Assembly (NCBI GenBank): GCA_020161695.1 | Contig: JAIUOO010000004.1 | Span: forward strand, 124,001-188,000 | DNA length: 64,000 nt | Source of the DNA: Pseudomonadota bacterium | GTDB lineage: Bacteria > Pseudomonadota > Alphaproteobacteria > Rhizobiales > Phreatobacteraceae | Reading direction: 5' to 3' | In this document: piece after piece, positions 1 through 7,710 of the stretch | Layout: each line of letters begins with the position of its first letter | Position numbering within the stretch: the stretch's first letter is position 1 | Program-made: the position numbers and the translations under genes | The notes under the pieces: generated by a model | The model's database searches: none | Seen by the model: only the letters and a program-made list of their open reading frames with translations | Told to the model about the DNA's origin: nothing

Positions 1-2533
1 TCCAGACGCTCCAGCCTGCCGCCACGCGGGCAGCGGGGGTGGCGCCGGTATCGGCCATCTCGATGAGCGAGGAGCCGGGCGCGGAGGCGGTCGCGCCACG
101 CGCGCCCGCCATCGGGTCGAGCATGATCCCGAGAAAGGTCGAGGCCGTGGAGAACGATGTGGACTGCGCGCCGGTGCCCGCCTCGCCGTGCAATCGGTCG
201 AGCGCATTGGCAAGCGCGCCGCCATAGAGATAGAGGAGCGAGTTGAAGGCCGAGGGCGGCGTGGCGCCGGCATCGAGACTGCGGTCGATGCCGGCTGCGA
301 CATTGCGGGTGTTGGCCGTGCCTGTGCCCGCCAGCGCCGCGCCGGCGCGATAGGCAGCGATCGTCAGGGTGACGTCGTTGGCACCGTAGATGAGGCTGGC
401 GAAGGGCGTCGTGCCGGGCGCGAGCGTGAACGTCCCGCTGACGCCGCCGGCGGCGGTGAGCAGGGTGCGCGTCTGTGCCTGGAACAGGGCCTGCGGCAGG
501 CCCAGCGTCGCGCCGCCGAGCGAGGCCGTCCCGGTCACGGTGGTCTGCGCGCAGATGCAGGCACCATAGAAACTGCCGGGGGCGAGGGTCAGGTTGCCGT
601 TGATCCGAAGCGTGCCGCCTGAGGGCATGATCATGGCGCCGGCCTGGATCGTCGTGGTGCCGACGCTGCCGTAGCCGGCGAGGAGGCCGCCGTACTGGAC
701 AGTGACAGTCGCCGCGCCGGTCTCGTTGCTTGTCGCGAGCTGGAATGTGCCGGTGCTGGTGATGGTGGCGTTGCCGGTGCTGCTCGACTGAGAGAACCCA
801 AGATAGTTGCTGCTGGTGATGGTGGCGGTGCCGGCCGTGCTGGCATCGTAGAACCGCAGGGAGCCGGAGTTGGTGATCGATGCGGAGCCGGCCGTGCTGC
901 CGTCGTTGAAGAACAGCGTGGAAGTGCTGGTGATGGCGGCTGAGCCGGCAGTGCTCGTGCCGAAGAAGCTCACGCCGTAGCGATTGTTGATCGTCGCGGA
1001 GCCGGCCGAACTGCCGCCCAGGAAATGGATGAAGCTGTCATTGGTGATCGCGGCCGAGCCGGCGCTGCTTGCATGGTCGAACCGGATGAAGCCGTTGTTG
1101 ACGATGGTGGCGCCACCGGCGGTGCTGGTGGCGAGAAATGTCAGCGCTCCGCTGCCTGTGTTGGTGATCGTGGACGAGCCGGCCGTCGCCGCATCCCAGA
1201 AGTTCAGGATACCGGAGTTGGTGATCGCGGCGGTCGCGGCGGTGCTGTTGTGGAAGAAGCTGGTGACAGAGGAATTGGTGACGATGGACGATCCGGCGCT
1301 GCTGTTGTGGAAAAACGAGAGAGAGGAGCCGCTATTGATGCTGGCCGATCCGGCGGTCGATGTGTTGTGAAAGGAAAGGGCGCCGCTGTTGGTGATGGTG
1401 GCGGAGCCGGCGGTGCTGCTGTCGTAGAAGACGAGATTGCTGTCCCGAGCGTTGGTAATGATCGCTGAACCGGCCGTGGCGGTGTCGTGGAAGGTCAGGC
1501 TGTTGCTGGTGGCGATGGTGGAGGTGCCGGCCGTGCTGCTGCCGGAAAAGCGCATGGTGCCTGAATTGGTGATGGTCGCCGAGCCGGCGCTGCTGCTGTC
1601 GGTAAACTGAATGGTGCCGGAGCCGCTGATGGTCGCCGAGGCGGCCGTGCTGGAATCGTTGAACGAGAGGCTGGAATTCAGAAGGCCGTAGATCGTCGCG
1701 CTGCCGGCCGAACTGCTGTCGTTGAACGTCGTGATCCCACCATCCCAGTTGATGATGGTGGCGGTTCCGGCCGTGCTGGAATTGTTGAAGGTCAGCGCGC
1801 TGGCGTAGATGCTTTCGATTCTGGCGCTGCCGGCCGAACTGCTGTCGTTGAACGTCGTGGTTCCGCCGAAAGAGCTGATAATCGTGGCGCTGCCTGCCGT
1901 CGTACTGCCACCAAAGGTGGTGGAGGTGCCGCTGTTGACATTGACGATGGTTGCCGTGCCGGCGCTGCTCGTTCCGGAGAAGCTCACGGCTCCGAAATTC
2001 GTGATGTACGCCGCCCCGGCGCTGCTGGAATCGCGAAAGTTGAGGGTGGCGAAGGCATGGATGGTTCCTCCGGCCCGGCTCGTGTCCAGAAACTCCGTGA
2101 GGTTAAAGCTGTTGATATGGATTCCTGTCGTCGCGCTGGCGTTGCGGAATGTTAGCGCGCCGAAGGCGTTGAACCCCACACCGCTTCCGGCATTGCTGAT
2201 GCCGGCGCCGGTGAAGGTCAGGGCGGCAAAGGAGCTAATTCCAAAGCCGGTGTGGCTGGCGGCAAAGGTCCAGCCGGCCATGGTGTGCGAGAGGTAGCTC
2301 TGAATGCCTGTTACGGTCGACGCGCCGAAGGTGGCGGTGCCGGTCGGCACCGATCCGCCAACCCAGTTCGCCGCATTCTCGAATTCGTTGGACACGGGAT
2401 TTGGCGACCAGGTGGCGTCCTGGGCGGCGGCCGGCACCGCGACAAGCGCCGTGGACGCGAGCAGCGCGGCGGCGAGCGTGCGGCGCATCCGCTGGCCGTC
2501 CGGGTCCGTGATCTGTCTGAGCATTGCCGTCAT
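1..2533 (-). CDS. Autotransporter-like repeat adhesin (C-terminus beyond window)
   Basis: The reading frame is open from ATG 2533 through base 1, so the 3' end is missing. In-frame starts lie at 2533, 2524 and 2488. The best signal peptide begins at 2488 (MRRTLAAALL, then a hydrophobic core, with likely cleavage after PAAA and before QDATW). No clear ribosome site decides. The middle (bases 735-2100) is a run of about 23 degenerate 20-residue units of the type F-N-D-S-S-S-A-G-S-A-T-I-T-N. The part after it has a linker rich in Gly and Thr and the segment YGGALANALDRLHGEAGTGAQ, which resembles the ALDQLSGE stretch that precedes the barrel in type Va autotransporters. By family knowledge the product would be a surface-exposed or secreted passenger with an outer-membrane beta-barrel. 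The barrel itself is not visible, so a two-partner or other secreted repeat protein is possible. Confidence 0.75.
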   Translation of the reverse strand, partial: MTAMLRQITDPDGQRMRRTLAAALLASTALVAVPAAAQDATWSPNPVSNEFENAANWVGGSVPTGTATFGASTVTGIQSYLSHTMAGWTFAASHTGFGISSFAALTFTGAGISNAGSGVGFNAFGALTFRNASATTGIHINSFNLTEFLDTSRAGGTIHAFATLNFRDSSSAGAAYITNFGAVSFSGTSSAGTATIVNVNSGTSTTFGGSTTAGSATIISSFGGTTTFNDSSSAGSARIESIYASALTFNNSSTAGTATIINWDGGITTFNDSSSAGSATIYGLLNSSLSFNDSSTAASATISGSGTIQFTDSSSAGSATITNSGTMRFSGSSTAGTSTIATSNSLTFHDTATAGSAIITNARDSNLVFYDSSTAGSATITNSGALSFHNTSTAGSASINSGSSLSFFHNSSAGSSIVTNSSVTSFFHNSTAATAAITNSGILNFWDAATAGSSTITNTGSGALTFLATSTAGGATIVNNGFIRFDHASSAGSAAITNDSFIHFLGGSSAGSATINNRYGVSFFGTSTAGSAAITSTSTLFFNDGSTAGSASITNSGSLRFYDASTAGTATITSSNYLGFSQSSSTGNATITSTGTFQLATSNETGAATVTVQYGGLLAGYGSVGTTTIQAGAMIMPSGGTLRINGNLTLAPGSFYGACICAQTTVTGTASLGGATLGLPQALFQAQTRTLLTAAGGVSGTFTLAPGTTPFASLIYGANDVTLTIAAYRAGAALAGTGTANTRNVAAGIDRSLDAGATPPSAFNSLLYLYGGALANALDRLHGEAGTGAQSTSFSTASTFLGIMLDPMAGARGATASAPGSSLIEMADTGATPAARVAAGWSVW
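735..2100 (-). repeat. In-frame array of ~23 degenerate 60-66 bp repeats
   Basis: On the minus strand the translated units read FLDTSRAG, FRDSSSAG, FSGTSSAG, FGGSTTAG, FNDSSSAG and so on to FSQSSSTG. Each is followed by a short ATI-type strand and a variable N-x-G turn. The period is mostly 20 residues (60 bp), sometimes 22. The units differ at the DNA level, so this is an old diversified protein repeat and not a recent minisatellite. The pattern fits rungs of a right-handed beta-helix passenger domain. Confidence 0.8.
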
Positions 2534-2632
2534 TCCCGGCCGCGCGGCCGCCCGTCCTCAACCCGGCGGGAGGCTAGCCCGGCCGGTCGGCCCATGTCGT
2601 CTCATTCTGTGCAGGCGCGGGCGGCCGGAGGC

Positions 2633-3661
2633 TCAGCGGCCGCGGAAATCACCGGGTGTCCGGCCGGTCAGCTGGCGGATCGCGCGATAGAAGGTCGCCA
2701 GGCTCTCGAAACCGCAGGCGAAGGCGATGTCGGCGATGGACTGATCGGGCCGGGTGCCGAGCCGCCGGCAGGCCATCTCGACGCGGATCGCGGAAAGCGT
2801 GCGGTGGTAGCTACGCCCGGTCGGCTCGAACACCAGATGAAGCTGGCGCAGCGAGATGCCGAGCGCGTCGGCGACCGTCTCGGGCGGCAGGGCTCCCCGA
2901 TGCAGGTTGCGCCGCATGATGCGGATGGCGGCGTGGCGGTGGGCCGAGCGCAGCGCCTGCCGCACTTCCGGAAGGCCGGGCGTGAGAGCGCCGCGCGTCA
3001 TCAGCGCGAGGTTGGCGATGTCGGTGATGGCGGCATCGGCCGCGTCGGGCGCGATGCCGGGCGCGTCCTCGATCAGCGCGCAGAGCGCAGCATCGACGAG
3101 CCGGGCGTGCCGCTCCTGCTGGACCGGAGCGAGGTACAGACGACGTGCGGCCTCCTGTCCGCGAGCGATGCGGCCCAGCGGGATCGTCAGCATGTGAATG
3201 TGGAAGTCGCCGGTTGTCGTCGGCATGCCCTGGGAGGGCAGGTCGGCGTGGCCGATGGCCACGGTCCCGGCATCGATGAAGGTCTGCCCGGCCGGCGTGT
3301 CGCACCAGCCGGGTCCGGCGACCTGCAGGCCGATCATCAGGCTGTCGGTGGATACGCGGGCGATGTCGGCCTCGGTGCGGCTGACCTCGTAGGCCGAGGC
3401 GTTCAGCGAGGCGAGCGTCGCGCCGCCGATCGGCTGGGCCGAAAGGCGGCCGTGGAACAGGTGGCGTCGCTCCGGCGGCAGCTCGATGGAGACGCCGAAC
3501 AGCTGCTTGCCGCGCTCCTCCCGCCAATAGGCGAAGCGCTCATGGGCGGGCAGGGAATCGGTGGACCAGGTCAGCACGGGGGGCGCAGTCGAGGTTCGCG
3601 AATGAGGCCGGCATCGGCGGCCGGAATGGATCATGCAAAGCGGCCGGCGGCAATATTTCAT
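2633..3661 (-). CDS. AraC-family transcriptional regulator
   Basis: 342-residue regulator with an N-terminal ligand-sensing region of the AraC-binding-like type (segment STDSLPAHERFAYWREE, residues about 33-50) and a C-terminal double helix-turn-helix (about 240-340). The second helix pair reads SIADIAFACGFESLATFYRAIRQLTGRTPGDFRG, the usual AraC signature, near its end. ATG 3661 gives the longest form. ATG 3634 is also possible because conservation with the neighbour begins only near residue 30. It is followed downstream by the adhesin gene in the same direction, with a gap of about 100 bp, and preceded by a paralogue. Its ligand and targets are unknown. The adhesin is a reasonable candidate target from position only. 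Confidence 0.85.
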   Translation of the reverse strand: MKYCRRPLCMIHSGRRCRPHSRTSTAPPVLTWSTDSLPAHERFAYWREERGKQLFGVSIELPPERRHLFHGRLSAQPIGGATLASLNASAYEVSRTEADIARVSTDSLMIGLQVAGPGWCDTPAGQTFIDAGTVAIGHADLPSQGMPTTTGDFHIHMLTIPLGRIARGQEAARRLYLAPVQQERHARLVDAALCALIEDAPGIAPDAADAAITDIANLALMTRGALTPGLPEVRQALRSAHRHAAIRIMRRNLHRGALPPETVADALGISLRQLHLVFEPTGRSYHRTLSAIRVEMACRRLGTRPDQSIADIAFACGFESLATFYRAIRQLTGRTPGDFRGR

Positions 3662-3713
3662 TCACCATGCGTGAAGACGGGGTTACCGGCCCGGCCACCC
3701 CGCGATGCCGGCA

Positions 3714-4706
3714 TCAGCGGCGGTAGTCGCCGGGCGTGTGGCCGTCCAGGGCGCGGAACACCCGGTAGAAGGTCGGCAGGCTGTCGAAGCCGGCGGCGAA
3801 GGCGATCTCGGCGATGGCGCCATCGGGCTCCTCGACGAGCCGCCGCCTTGCCTCGGCGACGCGCAGCCCGTTGAGGGTGCGATGGAAGGTGCTCCCGGTC
3901 GGCTCGAACAGCATGTGGAGCTGGCGCACCGAGACGCCGAGATGCGCCGCCACTGCCTCCGGGGCAAGCGCCCGCTGCCGGAACCGCGCGTCCAGAACCT
4001 GGCGGGCGGCGTCGAGCAGGGCGCTGCGCACGGCCCGGCGGCTCTCGACCGAGCCCGCCGGCACGGCGCGGCGGGCCAGCAGGATCAGCTGGGCTATGGC
4101 GCCGATCCGGTCGTGGTCCCCGGGCCCGGCCTCGGCGGACGACGTTGCCGCCAGCGCCGACAGGGATGCGCCGAGGCACAGGGCGAGACGCTCGTCAGCC
4201 TCGAGCGGGCGCGGCGCGAGATCGTGCAACGGCACGGTGGAGGGTGCGGCAGCCTCGGCCGGCAGTTTGAGGATGCGCAGGTTGAAGCCCTCCGTGCCGG
4301 TCGGGCGGGTGGCGTAGGCAAGGTCGGTATGGCTGGTGGCGAGCGCGCCGGGGCCGAGGACGAAATCCATGGCGCCCGTGCCGAACCAGGCTCCGCCGCC
4401 GACCTGCTGGTAGAGGCAGAGGCTGCCGCCCGGGGCGCGCTGGATGTCCCAGGCGGATCGCTCGACGCTGTAGGGCGAGGCCTGCATCTCCACCAGCGTC
4501 GCCGAGCCGACCGTGCGGGTGGCCATGCGCGCGCTGAAGCCCGCCCGCTGATAGGCCGGCAGCTCCGCCGTGACGCCGAACAGATGGCGAGCGCGCACCT
4601 CGCGCCAGCAGTCGAAGCGCTCGTGGACGGGCAGGGCGTCGGTGGACCAGGTCGGCACGGGGGAGATCCTGACTGGGCGCGGAATTGAGCATGACGGCCA
4701 GGTCAA
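3714..4706 (-). CDS. AraC-family transcriptional regulator (paralogue of the gene at 2633)
   Basis: 330 residues with the same architecture as its neighbour: an N-terminal AraC-binding-like region opening with STDALPVHERFDCWREV, and a C-terminal AraC DNA-binding domain ending AIAEIAFAAGFDSLPTFYRVF and HTPGDYRR. The two proteins are plainly paralogous along their whole length but strongly diverged, which points to an old tandem duplication. The gap between them is about 50 bp, and both run leftward and may be cotranscribed. The divergent gene on the other side is the AidB-like dehydrogenase (start 4828), so this regulator might control it, but nothing in the sequence proves that. Confidence 0.85.
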   Translation of the reverse strand: MTWPSCSIPRPVRISPVPTWSTDALPVHERFDCWREVRARHLFGVTAELPAYQRAGFSARMATRTVGSATLVEMQASPYSVERSAWDIQRAPGGSLCLYQQVGGGAWFGTGAMDFVLGPGALATSHTDLAYATRPTGTEGFNLRILKLPAEAAAPSTVPLHDLAPRPLEADERLALCLGASLSALAATSSAEAGPGDHDRIGAIAQLILLARRAVPAGSVESRRAVRSALLDAARQVLDARFRQRALAPEAVAAHLGVSVRQLHMLFEPTGSTFHRTLNGLRVAEARRRLVEEPDGAIAEIAFAAGFDSLPTFYRVFRALDGHTPGDYRR

Positions 4707-4827
4707 TGCAATGTGACGTTGCGCGGCATCGCTGCTGCTACCGACCTATCGGCGGATGGCCTCGCCGGGTGCGGCATGGCAGATTCAGGCACCCCCTGAG
4801 GAACGCCGAGAGAAGCGGAGAGACAGG

Positions 4828-6465
4828 ATGCCCCGCCACGCGCCCGCGACCCATCTGATCACCCATGAGGTGACCAACCAGCCGCCGGAATTCGCCGGCC
4901 GCAACCTGTTCACCTCCGATCCGATCCTGCGGGACTGGGCGCTGCGCGAGGGCGGCGGATGGGTCGATGCACCGTTGACGGCCCTCGGCGCCGATGTCGG
5001 CTCGGAGGAGGTGCTGCAATGGGGCGAGGAGGCGAACCGCTTTCCCCCGGAGCTGACGGTATTCGACCGCTATGGACGGCGCATCGACGAGGTGCGGTTC
5101 CATCCGAGCTATCACCGGCTGATGGAACTGGCGATGCGCCACCGCATCCACTCCATTGCCTGGGCGGAGGACAAGGCCGGCAATCACGTCGCCCATGCCG
5201 CCATGCTGGCGCTGTTCACCGAGGCCGAGCAGGGCACGATGTGCCCGATCTCGATGACCTATGCGAGCGTGCCGGCGCTGCGCCACCAGCCCGAGGTCGC
5301 GGCCGAATGGGTGCCGAAGATCATCGGCGGCTCCTACGACGCGCCGCTGAAGCCGCTGGCCGAGAAGCGCGGCGTGACGGTCGGCATGGCGATGACCGAG
5401 AAGCAGGGCGGCAGCGACGTGCGCGCCAATACGACGCGCGCCTTTCGCGACGGCGATGCCTGGCGTCTCGTCGGCCACAAATGGTTCTGCTCCGCGCCGA
5501 TGTGCGACGGCTTCCTGACGCTGGCGCAGACGGAGGCCGGGCTCTCCTGTTTCCTGGTGCCGCGCATCAAGCCGGACGGCGAGCGCAATTCGCTGCATGT
5601 CATGCGGCTCAAGGACAAGCTCGGCAACAAGTCCAATGCTTCCAGTGAAATCGAGTATCACGACACCCATGCCGTGCTGCTGGGCGAGGAGGGGCGGGGC
5701 GTCTCGACGATCATCGAGATGGTCCATCACACCCGGCTCGACACGATCTCGGGAACCGTCGGCATCATGCGCATGGCGCTGGCGCAGGCGCACCACCATG
5801 TCGCCGGACGCCGCGCCTTCCAGAAGACGCTGATCGACCAGCCGGCCATGCGCGCCGTGGTGGCGGACCTCGCGCTGGAATACGAAGCGGCGGCGGCGCT
5901 GACCATGCGGGTTGCGCGGGCGTTTTCCGGCAGCGGCGAGGGCGAGAAGGCTTTCGCGCGACTCGCCGTGGCGGCGGCGAAATACTGGCTGACCAAGCGC
6001 AACCCCAACTTCGTCTACGAATGCATGGAGTGCCATGGCGGCGCCGGCTACGTGGAGGAGAGCCCGCTGCCGCGGCTGTTCCGGGAATCGCCGCTCAACG
6101 CCATCTGGGAGGGCTCGGGCAATGTCATCGCGCTCGACATCCTGCGCACGCTCGGCCGCGAGCCGCTGGCGCGCGAGGCCTTCGCGGCGGAGGTGATGGC
6201 GGCGCGTGGCGCCCATCCGCTGCTCGACGCGGCGATGGAGGACGTGGCGGCGCGGCTGAAGAGCCTGCCGGCGGAGGCCGATGCCCGGCGGATCGCCGAG
6301 CGCATGGCGCTGGTGCTGCAGGCTTCCCTTCTGGTGCGGCACTCGCCGGCAGCGGTTTCGGACGCCTTCGTCGCGACGCGGCTGGGCGCCGACGGCGGCC
6401 GCAGCTTCGGCGTGCTGCCGCGCGCGGCGGATGTGGATGCGATCGTGGCGAGGGTGGCGGCCTGA
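4828..6465 (+). CDS. aidB: AidB-like acyl-CoA dehydrogenase
   Basis: 545-residue flavoprotein of the AidB branch of the acyl-CoA dehydrogenase superfamily. Start ATG 4828 is chosen because GGAGAGACAGG lies directly before it and the family begins with a segment like THEVTNQPPEFAGRNLF. An in-frame ATG at 4756 lacks such a site. Visible motifs are AMTEKQGGSDVRANTT (FAD and substrate loop), GHKWFCSAPMCDGFL, and the C-terminal MECHGGAGYVEESPLPRL followed by NAIWEGSGNVIALD, typical of AidB. In E. coli AidB belongs to the adaptive response to alkylation and also binds DNA. No Ada-like gene is present here, so a general short-chain acyl-CoA dehydrogenase role is possible. Confidence 0.85.
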   Translation: MPRHAPATHLITHEVTNQPPEFAGRNLFTSDPILRDWALREGGGWVDAPLTALGADVGSEEVLQWGEEANRFPPELTVFDRYGRRIDEVRFHPSYHRLMELAMRHRIHSIAWAEDKAGNHVAHAAMLALFTEAEQGTMCPISMTYASVPALRHQPEVAAEWVPKIIGGSYDAPLKPLAEKRGVTVGMAMTEKQGGSDVRANTTRAFRDGDAWRLVGHKWFCSAPMCDGFLTLAQTEAGLSCFLVPRIKPDGERNSLHVMRLKDKLGNKSNASSEIEYHDTHAVLLGEEGRGVSTIIEMVHHTRLDTISGTVGIMRMALAQAHHHVAGRRAFQKTLIDQPAMRAVVADLALEYEAAAALTMRVARAFSGSGEGEKAFARLAVAAAKYWLTKRNPNFVYECMECHGGAGYVEESPLPRLFRESPLNAIWEGSGNVIALDILRTLGREPLAREAFAAEVMAARGAHPLLDAAMEDVAARLKSLPAEADARRIAERMALVLQASLLVRHSPAAVSDAFVATRLGADGGRSFGVLPRAADVDAIVARVAA

Positions 6466-6563
6466 TCGCCTCCCCCGAACGGCATATCGCGCAATGACAC
6501 GATACTGACACGGCCGATGCCGGGCTTCTGCCAGAATGCGCCGTACCGATCGGGGAGGAGCTC

Positions 6564-7664
6564 ATGGCGACGGAACAGACGATTGCCTTCGAGGTCGCGC
6601 GCAAGGATCTGCGCGCCGCGCGCTTCGTCCGCGAGGCCGTCGACCCGCAAGCGGTGGCGGCGGCGGGCAAGGCCCTGTTCGCCATCGACCATTTCGCGCT
6701 GACCGCCAACAACATCACCTATGCCGCCTTCGGCGAGCAGATGGCCTACTGGAACTTCTTTCCCGCCGCGGAGGGTCAAGGCCGCATCCCGGTCTGGGGC
6801 TTTGCCGATGTCGTCGCCTCGGGCGTCGAGGACCTGCCCGTCGGCGAACGCATCTACGGCTATTTCCCCATGGCCTCGCATCTGGTGATGGAACCGGTCC
6901 GCGTGTCGGCGCGCCGCTTCGTGGACGGCGCGGAGCATCGCAAGGGCCTGCCGGCGGTCTATAATTCCTACGAGCGCGTGGCGGCCGACCCCGGCTATCG
7001 CAGCGAGCGCGAGGCGGCCCAGATGATCCTGAAGCCGCTGGTGCTGACCTCGTTCCTGATCGCGGACTTCCTTGATGACAATGCGTTCTTCGGCGCGCGG
7101 CAGGTCTTGGTGGTGAGCGCCTCGTCCAAGACCTCGCTCGGCCTCGCGCTGTGCCTCAAGCGGCTGGCCGAGCCGGGCCTTTCGGTGATCGGACTTACCT
7201 CCAGGGGTAACCGCGCCTTCGTCGAGGCGACCGGCCTCTACGACCGCGTCGTGACCTATGACGCCATTGCGAGCCTCGATGCCGACGTGCCGACGGCCTA
7301 TGTCGACATGGCCGGCAGCGCCGAGCTGATCACCAGCCTGCACGGCCATTTCCGCGAGCGGATCGTTCATGCCTGCCGGGTTGGCGGAACGCACTGGCAG
7401 GACCTCGCCGGGCGGCTCGACCTGCCGGGTGCGCGGCCGAAATTCTTCTTCGCGCCGGACCAGATCGCCAAGCGCCACGGCGACTGGGGCCCCGGCGGCC
7501 TCGAGGAGCGCTTCGCCGGCGCATGGGAGGACATCCTCGCCTCGGCGAAAGGATGGATGACCGTCAGGCGCGCCGAGGGCGAGGCGGCGGTGGCGGATGC
7601 CTACCGGCAGACGCTGGAGGGGCTGGTCGCGCCGGACACCGGGCTGGTGCTGTCGCTCAGGTGA
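6564..7664 (+). CDS. DUF2855 family protein
   Basis: 366 residues matching what I recall of the DUF2855 family, with the pattern FAIDHFALTANNITYAAFGE, then WNFFPA and IPVWGFADV near the N-terminus, and a central VLVVSASSKTSLGLAL segment resembling a Rossmann nucleotide-binding strand-turn-helix. The fold looks like a medium-chain dehydrogenase or quinone-reductase relative, but the function is not established. ATG 6564 follows GGGGAGGAGCTC, a good ribosome site. It lies 98 bp after aidB in the same direction and may share its transcript. Confidence 0.75.
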   Translation: MATEQTIAFEVARKDLRAARFVREAVDPQAVAAAGKALFAIDHFALTANNITYAAFGEQMAYWNFFPAAEGQGRIPVWGFADVVASGVEDLPVGERIYGYFPMASHLVMEPVRVSARRFVDGAEHRKGLPAVYNSYERVAADPGYRSEREAAQMILKPLVLTSFLIADFLDDNAFFGARQVLVVSASSKTSLGLALCLKRLAEPGLSVIGLTSRGNRAFVEATGLYDRVVTYDAIASLDADVPTAYVDMAGSAELITSLHGHFRERIVHACRVGGTHWQDLAGRLDLPGARPKFFFAPDQIAKRHGDWGPGGLEERFAGAWEDILASAKGWMTVRRAEGEAAVADAYRQTLEGLVAPDTGLVLSLR

Positions 7665-7710
7665 TGCGGAGCGCTTTGACGCGGGGCGCGGGACGCGCGA
7701 AAATCCGGAT

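Noticed and set aside
735..2100. CRISPR-like or minisatellite array
   Set aside because: The units are 60-66 bp, degenerate, without constant repeats and unique spacers, and stay in frame with an export signal. They are protein repeats.
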